A DNA stretch of 64,000 bases from JAWWPG01 sp963820035. Its GTDB lineage: Bacteria > Actinomycetota > Actinomycetes > Propionibacteriales > Nocardioidaceae. The notes below the pieces were generated by a model. The model was not told where the DNA came from. It did no database searches and saw only the letters and a program-made list of their open reading frames with translations. Shown in pieces: positions 32,656 through 41,509 of the stretch. The DNA lies in the NCBI GenBank assembly GCA_963820035.1, contig CAWFYK010000005.1, positions 434,001-498,000 on the forward strand, read 5' to 3'. The number at the start of each line of letters is the position of its first letter. Position 1 is the first letter of the stretch. The translations under genes were made by a program, and so were the position numbers.

Positions 32656-35415
32656 TTAGGTCGGAGGGTCGACCGACTCGGCCAGGGCGTCCTCGATGCG
32701 TGTGGTGCGCCCGGAGGCGTAGGCCTCGTCCCACTCGTCGGCCGCCAGACACGCCTTGGTGTTGTCGATCAGTTGGGCCCGGTCGTCCTGCTGCAAGGGG
32801 TCCACCAGACTGTCGAGGTGCTGATAGCCGGCATCGGCCGCTCCGAGCAGTCGTACGGCGGCACGGGGCGACCCGAGGGCCGCGAGCACCACGGCGTAGT
32901 CAAGCGCGACCGCAAGCAGCATGGCCTGCTCGTCGAGGTCGAGGCTCTCCACGATGACGCGACGCATCTCGTCGGCCGCCTCGTCGACCCGTCCCATCTG
33001 AAGCATCTCCCAGGCGATGTTGTGCCGTGCGATGAGGGCCCCGAACGTGTGCCCGAGATCTTGGGCGATCTTGAGTGACTCGGCGCCCAGCTCGATCGCC
33101 CGCTCGTAGTGGTGCTGGTAGCTCTCGAACGTCGCGAGGTCGAGCAGGCACCCGTGCAACGACGTCTGGTCGCCGGACTCGCGGGCGAGCGAGATCGCCT
33201 CCTCGTACGTCGCCCTCGCCGCGACCTCCTCTCCGCCTTCCCACTCGAGCGTCGCCAAGGTGATGAGGGACGACATGACAGCGGCTTGGCCGCCCTCCAC
33301 CCGCCGGGCCATCGCCAATGCCGAGCCGGCGACCTCGGACGCGCGCTCCGGCTTGCCGAGGGTCCGCCACTTCCGGGCCAGCAGCGCGAGGCAGTGAGCC
33401 AGCTCAGCACTCTCGCGACCCGCGCCGAGCTCGACGCCGCGCTCCAGTCGTCGCTGCGCCTCGAGCAGGTAGCCGCTGGCCTTCCAGAAACCGTTCAAGG
33501 CGATGCAGAGGCGGAGTCCGACCATGACGTGGTCACTGCTCGCCGCCGTACCCTGCGCAGGCAACGCCCAGTCGAGCGCCACCCGGAAGTTGTCACGCTC
33601 CAGGTCGAATCGGGTCCGCGCCTGCCGTCGCCGCACGCCGTAGAGAAGCGGCTCGAGCGACTCCGCCACGCTCAGGTAGTGGGCCGCGTGTCGCCCGTCG
33701 ACGGCGTCGAGCTCTCCCTCTGACTCGAGCTCCCCTCGTGCGTAGCTCCGGACGGTCTGGAGCATCGCGACCCGCGGCTCACCGTCCGCGGTCTCGCCGA
33801 CTGTCAGCAGGCTCGCATCGACGAGCTCACCGAGCAGGTCGAGGACGTCGTCCTCGCGGGCGTCGTCGTGGTCGGACGCCGCGACGGCAGAAACGGCCTT
33901 GAGATCGGCGCCGCCCGAGAACACTCCGAGCTGGTGGAAGAGCCTGCGCAGCTCCGACGTGAGCAGCTTCTCGGACCAGGCGATGGTGTCGCGCAGAGTC
34001 CGTTGCCGGTCCGGCGCCTGTCGACCGGCCGCCGGGAGATCCAACGCGGTGTGCAGCCGGGCGAGCAGGGCATGAGGGCTGAGCAGCTTCGTGCGGGCCG
34101 CCGCGAGCTCCAAGGCGAGGGGTAGGCCGTCGAGCCGGCGGCACAGGGCCGCGATGTCCGCGGCATTCTCAGAGGTCAGCTCGAACCCGGACCGGACCCT
34201 GCGCGCCTGCTGGACGAAGAGCTGCACCGCCTCGGACCCTTCGACGGAGCCCAGGTCACCGGGATCCGGCAGGTCCAGGGGTCGCACGACATGTTCGTGC
34301 TCCGCGGCGATATGCAACGGCCTCCGCGACGTCGCGATGATGGTGACGTCGGGTGCTTGCCCGAGGATCTGGGCGACGACCGCATCGGCTCCCGTCAGCT
34401 GCTCGAGATTGTCGAGGACCAGGAGCGCGCGGGCGTGCGCGAGCCGACGCAGCAGCTTCGCTGCGCTCCGGTTCTCCGCCGGCAGGTCGAGCGCCTCCGT
34501 GATCGACGTCCACATCACGTCAGGCGTCGTGGCCGTCGCGAGCGGGACGAAGAAGACACCGTCAGGGAAGGTGTGCACGAGGCGATGGGCGACTTCCAGT
34601 GCCAGCCTGGTCTTCCCGGCCCCGCCCGCTCCGGTCAGGGTCAACAACCGGACCGGAGACGAGGCGGTCCGCCTCGAGCTCGAGGTGTTGCCTCCGAGCG
34701 CCTCCGTCACCTCCTCGAGCTCCCGCTCTCGGCCGACCAGCGCGGTCGGTGGCACCGGCAGGCTTGAGGCGGCGCCGACCGTGCGGAGCGGCGGGAAGTC
34801 GGACCGGAGCGGCTCGACGACGAGCTGGAAGAGGTGCTCCGGGCGAGGAATGTCCTTGAGCAGATGTGATCCTAGGTCCACCAGGTCCACGCCGCTGGGC
34901 AGGTCGTTCTGCGTGAGGTTCGCGGTCGCCTCCGACATCACCACCTGGCCGCCGTGAGCCGCGCTGGCGATCCGGGCGGCGCGGTGCACGTCCTTGCCGA
35001 CGTAGCCCTCGGAGTGCAAGGCCGGGTTGCCGGTATGGATGCCCATCCGCACCCGCACGGGCTCCCCTGACTGCCAGGGGTGATGCGCGAGCTCGCGCTG
35101 GGCCTGGGCTGCCGCTGCCACGGCGTCCGGGGCCGAGGGGAACACCACGAAGAAGCTGTCTCCCTCGGTGCCCATCTCGGTTCCCTCGTGAGCGTTCCAG
35201 GCCGAGCGCAGCAGCCGTCGCTGCGCGTCGAGAGCATCCGCGTAGGCCGACCCGAGGCGCATCAGGAGACCGGTCGAGCCCTCGATGTCGGAGAACAACA
35301 TCGAGACGGTCCCGGTCGGCAGGCTGGTCACCCCGATATTGAAGCCGTCCGCGCCATTCGACGCCAACCGGGTCGGCGTGCCGCCGTCGTCAACGGGGGG
35401 TGGGTTGGCGGACAT
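32656..35415 (-). CDS. Class III nucleotide cyclase fused to NB-ARC ATPase and TPR
   Basis: The 919-residue product begins with a class III cyclase domain (MLFSDIEGST with the first metal Asp, TEGDSFFVVF with the second, GKDVHRAARIASAAHGGQVVMS; His stands where many cyclases have Asn). From about residue 225 there is an NB-ARC/AAA-type ATPase (VGRERELEEV, Walker A LTGAGGAGKTRLALEVA, RALLVLDNLEQL, TIIATSRRPL), then a winged-helix region and TPR-like helices to the end. This is the architecture of large actinobacterial cyclase-regulators, though without a LuxR domain. It overlaps cydB by 26 bp, hence probably belongs to the same transcript. Confidence 0.88.
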   Translation of the reverse strand: MSANPPPVDDGGTPTRLASNGADGFNIGVTSLPTGTVSMLFSDIEGSTGLLMRLGSAYADALDAQRRLLRSAWNAHEGTEMGTEGDSFFVVFPSAPDAVAAAAQAQRELAHHPWQSGEPVRVRMGIHTGNPALHSEGYVGKDVHRAARIASAAHGGQVVMSEATANLTQNDLPSGVDLVDLGSHLLKDIPRPEHLFQLVVEPLRSDFPPLRTVGAASSLPVPPTALVGRERELEEVTEALGGNTSSSRRTASSPVRLLTLTGAGGAGKTRLALEVAHRLVHTFPDGVFFVPLATATTPDVMWTSITEALDLPAENRSAAKLLRRLAHARALLVLDNLEQLTGADAVVAQILGQAPDVTIIATSRRPLHIAAEHEHVVRPLDLPDPGDLGSVEGSEAVQLFVQQARRVRSGFELTSENAADIAALCRRLDGLPLALELAAARTKLLSPHALLARLHTALDLPAAGRQAPDRQRTLRDTIAWSEKLLTSELRRLFHQLGVFSGGADLKAVSAVAASDHDDAREDDVLDLLGELVDASLLTVGETADGEPRVAMLQTVRSYARGELESEGELDAVDGRHAAHYLSVAESLEPLLYGVRRRQARTRFDLERDNFRVALDWALPAQGTAASSDHVMVGLRLCIALNGFWKASGYLLEAQRRLERGVELGAGRESAELAHCLALLARKWRTLGKPERASEVAGSALAMARRVEGGQAAVMSSLITLATLEWEGGEEVAARATYEEAISLARESGDQTSLHGCLLDLATFESYQHHYERAIELGAESLKIAQDLGHTFGALIARHNIAWEMLQMGRVDEAADEMRRVIVESLDLDEQAMLLAVALDYAVVLAALGSPRAAVRLLGAADAGYQHLDSLVDPLQQDDRAQLIDNTKACLAADEWDEAYASGRTTRIEDALAESVDPPT

Positions 35416-36424
35416 CGGGGTCTGCGGCGGCGGGTTCGGTGGGGGTGGAGATTCTGGCCCGGAAGATCCAGTAGGACCAGCCTTGGTAGAGCAGGACGAG
35501 GGGGAGGATGACGATGGCGACGACGGTCATGACTTTGAGGGCGTAGTCGCCGGAGGCGGTGCCGGCGACGGTGAGGTTGTTGGCGGAGCTGGTGGAGGAG
35601 ACCATCACGTTGGGGTAGAGGTTGGCGAAGAGGGCGGCGATGGTGCCGCCGAGGGTGGCGGCGGTCGCGGTGAACGATCTGCCCTCGTGTCCGGCCCGGA
35701 TGAGCAGGGCGGCTGCGAGGGCTGCGGCCACGGGGATGGCGGCGGCGAGGATGCGCCATGGCCCGCCGTCGGAGATGGCGATCGTCCAGCCGGCGTAGCC
35801 GGCGACGAGGATGAGGGCGGGCCAGGCCAGCCGGTTGGCGAGTGTGCGGGAGCGTTCACGGACGGCGCCGGCGGCCTTGAGGCTGAGGAACGTGGCGCCG
35901 TGCAGCAGGCAGAGCAGCAGGATGGTGACGCCTACCCAGAGGCCGTAGGGCGTCAGCAGGTCCCAGAAGGAGCCGGTGAACTCGTCGCTGGAGTCGATGG
36001 GTAGCCCGGCGAGCAGGTCCCCGAGGGCCACCCCCAGGAGCAGCGGGACCAGCGCGGAGCCGATGGTCAGCGTCCAGGACCAGGTGCCGCGCCAGGCGTC
36101 GGTGTCGACGCGGGCTCGCCACTCGAAGGACACTCCACGGATGATCAGGGCGACCAGGACGAGCATCAGGGCGAGGTAGCCGGCCGAGAACCAGGTGGCG
36201 TACCAGCCGGGGAAGGCGGCGAAGATCGCGGCGCCTGCGACGATGAGCCACACCTCGTTGCCGTCCCACAGGGGCCCGATCGTGTTGATCGCGACCCGCC
36301 GTTCGAGATCGGTTCGTCCGACTGCCTTGTGGAGGACTCCTACCCCGAAGTCGAAGCCTTCGAGGATGAAGAACCCGGTCCAGAACACGGCGACGATGAT
36401 GAACCAGACGACGTCGAGACTCAT
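35390..36424 (-). CDS. cydB: Cytochrome bd oxidase subunit II
   Basis: The 344-residue product has eight to nine helices and the typical start WFIIVAVFWTGFFILEGFDFGVGVL, then GPLWDGNEVWLIVAGAAIFAAFPGWYA and GSFWDLLTPYGLWVG. It forms the high-affinity terminal quinol oxidase with CydA in the cytoplasmic membrane. It lies nine bases downstream of cydA. No cydDC exporter genes are in the window. Its C-terminal coding sequence contains the start of the cyclase gene. Confidence 0.93.
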   Translation of the reverse strand: MSLDVVWFIIVAVFWTGFFILEGFDFGVGVLHKAVGRTDLERRVAINTIGPLWDGNEVWLIVAGAAIFAAFPGWYATWFSAGYLALMLVLVALIIRGVSFEWRARVDTDAWRGTWSWTLTIGSALVPLLLGVALGDLLAGLPIDSSDEFTGSFWDLLTPYGLWVGVTILLLCLLHGATFLSLKAAGAVRERSRTLANRLAWPALILVAGYAGWTIAISDGGPWRILAAAIPVAAALAAALLIRAGHEGRSFTATAATLGGTIAALFANLYPNVMVSSTSSANNLTVAGTASGDYALKVMTVVAIVILPLVLLYQGWSYWIFRARISTPTEPAAADPDVRQPTPR

Positions 36425-36433
36425 CGGTTCACC

Positions 36434-37855
36434 TCAGTAGGTCAGGGCCGGCGCGCGGGGCGCGGGGGTGTCGGGGTCGTGGGGCTCGTCGGGTGGCGCG
36501 TCGACCTTCTCGAGCCCGCGGCGGCCGTAGCGCAGCATCAGGTAGGCCCAGACGATCCCGAGGATGAGGTAGAGGACCCAGAACGTGACCAGGCTGAGCG
36601 CCACCTCGGTCAGGCTCACCGAGGGAGAGTTGCCGTTCTGGGTGAGCAGCAGGCCCTGGACGACCCACGGCTGCCGGCCGTTCTCGGTGAGCAGCCAGCC
36701 GGCGGTGTTCATGATGAACGGCGCGGCGGCCGCCCAGACGGCGATCCCGAGGAACGCCCGCGACGTCGCGAGCCGCCGCTTCCACCAGAGCCAGGCCCCC
36801 CACAACGCGAGGATCGGGATGATCGAGCCCAGGTAGGCCATGACGCGCATCGACCAGTACTGGATGAACAGGTTGGGGATGTAGTCACCGCGGCCGTACT
36901 GCCGCTGGTACTGCTTCTCCAGCTGGTTGAGGCCCACCACCTGGCCGTCCCAGGAGCCGGTCGCCAACACCGACAGCAGATGGGGAACCTGGATGATCTT
37001 CGTTGCGTTCTCGTCGCTGGTGCTCCAGCCTCCGATCTGCGCCGCAGAGAACGAGCAGGGGGCACAGGTGTTCCACTGCGCCTCCATCGCGGCCACCTTC
37101 ATCGGCTGGTACTTGGTCTCGATCACCCCGAGGTGGCTGCCTACCATCAGGACGAGCATCGAGATCGGCACCATGACCGCGATGGCGAGCTTTGCTGTCC
37201 TGACGAAGGCGTCTGGGTTGCTCTTCTTGCGCAGATGCCATGCGGAGATGGAGAGCATGATCATGCTGCCCGTCAGCAGTGACGCCAGCACCACGTGCAG
37301 ATATCCCCACAGGAACACCGGGTTCGTGAAGAGCGCCGTGATCGACGTCAGCTCCGGACGGCCCGTCGTCGAGCTGATCTGGTAGCCGACCGGGTGCTGC
37401 ATCCACGAGTTGGCCGCCATGATGAACGCCGCCGACAGGACCGCCCCAACAGCGACCGCCCAGATCGTCGCCAGATGCACCTTCCTCGGAAGGATGTCCC
37501 ACCCGAACAGCCACAGCCCCAGGAACGTCGACTCCAGGAAGAACGCCGCCAGCCCTTCCATCGCAAGCGGAGCACCGAACACGTCGCCGACGAACCGCGA
37601 GTACTGCGACCAGTTCATCCCGAACTCGAACTCCTGGACGATGCCCGTCACCACGCCGATCGCGATGTTGATCACCAGCAGAGTGCCGAAGAACCGCGTC
37701 AGTCGCCGCAGGTCCACGTCATCCGACCGATACCACATCGTGTGCAGCATCGCCACCAGAAAAGCCAACCCGATCGTCACCGGCACAAACAAGAAATGGT
37801 AGATCGTCGTCGTAGCGAACTGCAGCCTGGACAGATCCAGCTGGGTGATGTCCAC
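36434..37855 (-). CDS. cydA: Cytochrome bd oxidase subunit I
   Basis: The product has the CydA landmarks: LQFATTTIYHFLFVPVTIG with the first haem His, GIVQEFEFGMNWSQYSRFVGDVFGAPLAMEGLAAFFLESTF with the conserved Glu residues, SHLGVIETKYQPMKVAAMEAQW, and a short Q-loop. I place the start at GTG 37855 because AAGGTGAGG (37870-37862) is then six bases upstream; a GTG at 37867 would lie inside that ribosome binding site. Three 16-bp repeats abut the site immediately upstream. With CydB it supports respiration at low oxygen. Confidence 0.92.
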   Translation of the reverse strand: MDITQLDLSRLQFATTTIYHFLFVPVTIGLAFLVAMLHTMWYRSDDVDLRRLTRFFGTLLVINIAIGVVTGIVQEFEFGMNWSQYSRFVGDVFGAPLAMEGLAAFFLESTFLGLWLFGWDILPRKVHLATIWAVAVGAVLSAAFIMAANSWMQHPVGYQISSTTGRPELTSITALFTNPVFLWGYLHVVLASLLTGSMIMLSISAWHLRKKSNPDAFVRTAKLAIAVMVPISMLVLMVGSHLGVIETKYQPMKVAAMEAQWNTCAPCSFSAAQIGGWSTSDENATKIIQVPHLLSVLATGSWDGQVVGLNQLEKQYQRQYGRGDYIPNLFIQYWSMRVMAYLGSIIPILALWGAWLWWKRRLATSRAFLGIAVWAAAAPFIMNTAGWLLTENGRQPWVVQGLLLTQNGNSPSVSLTEVALSLVTFWVLYLILGIVWAYLMLRYGRRGLEKVDAPPDEPHDPDTPAPRAPALTY

Positions 37856-37870
37856 GACGTGCCTCACCTT

Positions 37871-37918
37871 CTGTTAGACCTGCCGCCTGTTAGACCTGCT
37901 GCCTGTTAGACCTGCCGC
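37871..37918. repeat. Three tandem 16-bp repeats next to the cydA ribosome binding site
   Basis: Units ctgttagacctgccgc (37871-37886), ctgttagacctgctgc (37887-37902) and ctgttagacctgccgc (37903-37918) are identical but for one base. On the coding strand they read gcggcaggtctaacag three times and end against the AAGGTGAGG of cydA. They could be an operator, an RNA-binding array or a slippage-prone spacer. Confidence 0.92.
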
Positions 37919-38047
37919 TCACACTAGACCCGTGCTCACCGGCGATTCGTCGCTGTTTGCCCATTCGGGACGACGGAAGTGGTAGAGGATCTGGGCCGGC
38001 ACCGCCAGGACGAAGAACCCGACGATGACGACGACCGCCGAATGACG
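37919..38047 (-). pseudogene. C-terminal fragment of a small membrane protein upstream of cydA
   Basis: A 42-codon open stretch directly follows a stop and reads SAVVVIVGFFVLAVPAQILYHFRRPEWANSDESP and then a short tail. It has one membrane helix with a positive and acidic flank, like small bd-oxidase companion subunits (CydX or CydS) or the tail of a larger protein. There is no ATG, GTG or TTG before the helix, so either it is a truncated remnant or a frameshift hides its start. Its stop abuts the 16-bp repeats. Confidence 0.4.
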
Positions 38048-38124
38048 TCACATTATCGAAGGCGGCGCCGTTTCGACGCGTTGTGCCGAGGCGGCGTGCA
38101 CCCTTCTGGTGCCAGCGTCGTACG

Positions 38125-38598
38125 TCAACGCGGAATTCGGAGTCGCATCGATGGATACTCCCGTGGGGCGAAACCCAGATTGGAATAGAGGCCAGAGCCG
38201 TCGACGGTCGCGGAGAGGTTGATGTCACGCACCTCGGTAGACGTCCGGAACCATTCCATTAGCTCGTCGAGACAGTTCCTTGCCAGTCCCTGTCGGCGCC
38301 AGCCGGGCAGGGTGATGACGTTCGACACATGGCCACTGAGCCCGACCGGGTTGTGGGGTGAGGGGGCATGCCGATTGACCTGACCCATCGCGCCCGCGAC
38401 CAGGCCCGCCGTGGGATGGTCCGCCACGAACGCCGCGAGGTCTTTCGTGGCGAGCCCCCGCTGGACCCACGTTGCGAACGAGCTGCGCCACGAGTCCTGG
38501 GGGGCGCTCGGCTCGCCCATCGCGTCGAACATCGTCGACCGCAGGACGACCAGGGAGTCGACATCGGCAGTGGTGGCCCGACGGATCTGAGCTTCCAT
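38125..38598 (-). CDS. GNAT-family N-acetyltransferase
   Basis: I start at ATG 38598 (MEAQIRRATTADVDSLVVLR), the usual GNAT beginning. Residues about 95-110 carry the acetyl-CoA loop as VSNVITLPGWRRQGLARNCLDELMEWF (Q-x-x-G in RRQGLA). The end, SATVDGSGLYSNLGFAP, is the common GNAT C-terminal motif. The substrate is unknown. It is divergent from the ABC exporter at 38708. Confidence 0.85.
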   Translation of the reverse strand: MEAQIRRATTADVDSLVVLRSTMFDAMGEPSAPQDSWRSSFATWVQRGLATKDLAAFVADHPTAGLVAGAMGQVNRHAPSPHNPVGLSGHVSNVITLPGWRRQGLARNCLDELMEWFRTSTEVRDINLSATVDGSGLYSNLGFAPREYPSMRLRIPR

Positions 38599-38707
38599 GA
38601 GGCAGATTCTGGCGCATCGGGTCGCGTAGCCTGACGGCACCTAAGCCCTCGCGACCGGACGCTGACCCTCGCAGGCGTGGAGTTGACCCTGCTGGCAGGC
38701 TCTTGCC

Positions 38708-39571
38708 ATGGTCGATGGCCGGATGGACGCTCTCGCTGTCTCAGTCGCCGGGCTCCGCAAGAGCTATGGCGAGCGGCGAGCCGTCGACGGAGTGGATCTC
38801 GAGGTCCGCGTGGGGGAGGTCTTCGCCCTGCTGGGTCCGAACGGCGCCGGGAAGACGACGACCATCGAGATCCTGGAGGGCTATCGACGGCGAGACCAGG
38901 GCGAGGTGACGGTGCTCGGAGAGGACCCAGCGGTCGCGGACCGATCCTGGCGCTCCCGCATCGGCATCGTGCAGCAGGGGACGAACGATGCCGCTGAGCT
39001 CACTGTGGCGGAGCTGGTGCACCACTTCGCCTGCTACTACCCGGCGCCGCGCGATCCCGACGAGGTCATCGAGTCCGTTGGCCTCCAGACCCACCGGTCC
39101 AGCCGCGTCCGCGGTCTGTCCGGGGGTCAGCGGCGACGCCTCGACGTCGCGCTCGGAATCGTCGGCGACCCGGAGCTGCTGTTCCTCGACGAGCCGACCA
39201 CCGGGTTCGATCCGCAGGCACGGCGGGCGTTCTGGGAGCTGGTCCGGGCCCTCCGCCAGTCGGGTACGACGATCCTGCTCACGACGCACTACCTCGACGA
39301 GGCCGAACAGCTGGCCGACCGGGTCGGCGTCATCCGGGACGGCCGCATCGTCGCTGTCGACACGGTGGCGAACTTGGGCGCGGAGCAGCGTCGGACGGCG
39401 GTGGTCTCGTGGCGTGACGAGGATGGCCATCATCAGCGACCGACGCCCGACCCCACTGCGCTCGTCGTCGAGCTCTCCCGACGGCTCGGTGGTCAGGTCC
39501 CCGACCTGGAAGTTCGCCGTCCCGACCTCGAGGACGTCTATCTCGCGCTGCTCGAGAAGCCGTCGTCATGA
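38708..39571 (+). CDS. ABC transporter ATP-binding protein (ABC-2 export type)
   Basis: The 287-residue ATPase has Walker A GPNGAGKTTT, Q-loop IGIVQQGTND, signature LSGGQRRRLDVALGI, Walker B LLFLDEPTTGFD and the switch TTHYLDEAEQLADR. The C-terminal extension (about 215-287) is typical of DrrA-like drug or polyketide exporters. Start ATG 38708 or 38723. It overlaps the permease gene by four bases; together they form one exporter. The substrate is unknown. Confidence 0.9.
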   Translation: MVDGRMDALAVSVAGLRKSYGERRAVDGVDLEVRVGEVFALLGPNGAGKTTTIEILEGYRRRDQGEVTVLGEDPAVADRSWRSRIGIVQQGTNDAAELTVAELVHHFACYYPAPRDPDEVIESVGLQTHRSSRVRGLSGGQRRRLDVALGIVGDPELLFLDEPTTGFDPQARRAFWELVRALRQSGTTILLTTHYLDEAEQLADRVGVIRDGRIVAVDTVANLGAEQRRTAVVSWRDEDGHHQRPTPDPTALVVELSRRLGGQVPDLEVRRPDLEDVYLALLEKPSS

Positions 39572-40425
39572 CATCGGCGACCGCTCGGCGTACCAACTCC
39601 TCGCACACGAGCGGCTCCAGCCTGGCCGGCATGTGCACCGCCCGGCTGAGCATCGAGCTGAAGCAGTTCTTCCGGGAGCGCGAGGCGGTCATCTTCATCT
39701 TCGCCTTCCCGGTGGTGATGCTGGTGATCTTCGCCTCAGCCTTCTCGTCGCAGCGGGACTTCCTCAGCGGTGGCGGCGCGAGCATCGGGGCCGCGCAGTA
39801 CTACATCACGGGCATGATCGCCACGGGGATCATGCTGACGAGCTTCCAGAACCTGGCGACGTTCATTGCGGCCGAACGGGACGACGGGACGCTCAAGCGG
39901 CTGCGAGGCACGCCGATGCCGCCTATCGCCTACTTCCTCGGCAAGATCGCCGAGGTCGTCGTCACGACCGTCATCCAGCTCACCCTGCTGCTGGCGGTGG
40001 CCTCTCTCTTCTACGGCGTCGACCTTCCGCAGAGCCGGGCGCTGTGGCTGCGGTTCTGCTGGCTGGTGCTGCTCGGTGCGGCCGCCGGCACTGTCCTCGG
40101 GATCGCCTTCTCGTCCGTCCCGAGGTCCGGGCGGTCGGCCAGCGCGGTCGTCACGCCGATCGTGATCGTCCTGCAGTTCATCTCGGGGGTCTACTTCACC
40201 TTTGGTGAGCTCCCGGGCTGGATGCGCGACATCGCGTCGGTGTTCCCGCTCATGTGGATGGCGCAGGGCATGCGCTCGGTGTTCCTGCCGCCGCAGCTGG
40301 CGGCCGCGGAGCCCGGAGGGACCTGGCACGTCGGAACGGCTGCGCTGGTGCTCGGTGGGTGGCTCGTCATCGGTCTGATCTTCGCCATGCGGACGTTCCG
40401 CTGGACCCGCCGCGACGACGGCTAG
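39568..40425 (+). CDS. ABC-2 type transporter permease
   Basis: The 285-residue product has six helices and the ABC-2 signature near ERDDGTLKRLRGTPMPPIAYFLGKIAEVV, followed by VIVLQFISGVYFTFGELPGWMRDIASVFPLMWMAQGMRSVF. It pairs with the preceding ATPase (ATGA overlap). DrrB-like exporters remove antibiotics or lipids. It converges on asparaginase with 11 bp between stops. Confidence 0.9.
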   Translation: MTSATARRTNSSHTSGSSLAGMCTARLSIELKQFFREREAVIFIFAFPVVMLVIFASAFSSQRDFLSGGGASIGAAQYYITGMIATGIMLTSFQNLATFIAAERDDGTLKRLRGTPMPPIAYFLGKIAEVVVTTVIQLTLLLAVASLFYGVDLPQSRALWLRFCWLVLLGAAAGTVLGIAFSSVPRSGRSASAVVTPIVIVLQFISGVYFTFGELPGWMRDIASVFPLMWMAQGMRSVFLPPQLAAAEPGGTWHVGTAALVLGGWLVIGLIFAMRTFRWTRRDDG

Positions 40426-40436
40426 CGCGGGCTCGG

Positions 40437-41417
40437 TCAGCCCAGCTCAGCGAACGCCGCCGCGATCGCGTCGGGTCCGGCGCCCGAGGCGAGGAGCAGC
40501 CGCAGCAGAACCCTTGCCTTGTAGGGATGCAGAAAGCCTCCGTTCACGAGCCCTCTGGCCAGCAGGTCACGTTCCGACCCCGTCGCGCCGTAGGTGTCCG
40601 AGAACACCGCTCCCGCGCCCGTGCGTGACGTCAGGACGACGGGCACAACGCCGGCCAGCTCACCCAGCACCGGAGCCAGTCGGCCCGGCACGTGGCCGAC
40701 CCCGAATGCTGCGACCACGATGCCGGCATGGGTCTGTCCGATGCCGTGCAGCAGCAAGCCGTCATCGTCGAGGGTCGTCGTATACAGCGCGACTCTCACA
40801 GCTGCGAGGTCTGCGCGGGTGAACCCGGAGAGCGTGTGCCGGGGTGGCACCGAGGCGAGGAACCGTGGGACACCTTCGACGACGTGGCCGAGAGGCCCGA
40901 GATCAGGGGAGACGAACGTCGCCGGGTTCGAGCTGTGCGACTTCCGGGCATGCCGGGCCGCGTGGATCTCGTCGTTGAAGACGACGAGCGTGCCGCGCCC
41001 ACGAGAGGCCGGGTCGGCGGCGATCCGCACCGCCGCGGCCACATTGGCCGGGCCGTCGGCACCGGGGAGCGTGGGGTTTCGCATCGCGCCGGTGACCACG
41101 AACGGTGCCTCGTGGATCCAGACGGAGTCGATGAGGAACGCAGTCTCCTCGAGAGTGTCCGTCCCCTGCGTGAGCACCACACCGCATGCCCCTTTCGCCA
41201 CTGAGGCGCTGGCCACGTCGACGACATCGAGGATGTCGTCGAAGGAGAGGTGGGCGCTCGGGACCGCCCGGAGGTCCCTCACGTCGAGCTCGACCTCGTC
41301 GACGGCGCTGGGCAGCAGGTCGCGGCCCCCCAGCCGTGACACGACCCCGCCGTTGTCGCTGCCGGCCATCGAGATGGTGCCCCCGAGTGTGAACAGGACA
41401 ACGCCGCCGAAACCCAC
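40437..41417 (-). CDS. Type I/II L-asparaginase
   Basis: The 326-residue product contains the first catalytic Thr in FTLGGTIS (T14 of the TGGTI-type motif), the second motif TQGTDTLEETA (83-93), and KSHSSNPATF and GVGHVP further on. It hydrolyses asparagine to aspartate and ammonia. No signal peptide is present, so it should be cytoplasmic. It is flanked by two unrelated ABC exporters. Confidence 0.9.
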   Translation of the reverse strand: MGFGGVVLFTLGGTISMAGSDNGGVVSRLGGRDLLPSAVDEVELDVRDLRAVPSAHLSFDDILDVVDVASASVAKGACGVVLTQGTDTLEETAFLIDSVWIHEAPFVVTGAMRNPTLPGADGPANVAAAVRIAADPASRGRGTLVVFNDEIHAARHARKSHSSNPATFVSPDLGPLGHVVEGVPRFLASVPPRHTLSGFTRADLAAVRVALYTTTLDDDGLLLHGIGQTHAGIVVAAFGVGHVPGRLAPVLGELAGVVPVVLTSRTGAGAVFSDTYGATGSERDLLARGLVNGGFLHPYKARVLLRLLLASGAGPDAIAAAFAELG

Positions 41418-41451
41418 CGGTCAACCCTAGTGCACCCACTCTTCTGAGTCG

Positions 41452-41480
41452 TTGTACGTTATTACGGTGGACGATATAGT
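41452..41480 (+). promoter_or_regulatory. Consensus-like promoter with flanking inverted repeat
   Basis: TTGTAC (41452-41457), a 17-base spacer and TATAGT (41475-41480) form the best sigma-70-type promoter in the window. gttgta (41451-41456) and tacaac (about 41490-41495) make an inverted repeat spanning it, a plausible operator. It faces the ABC pair at 41510. Confidence 0.65.
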
Positions 41481-41509
41481 GTTCAGCGATACAACAACCT
41501 ACGGGCGAG

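Noticed and set aside
37871..37918. CRISPR array
   Set aside because: The three units are directly adjacent without spacers and only 16 bp long.
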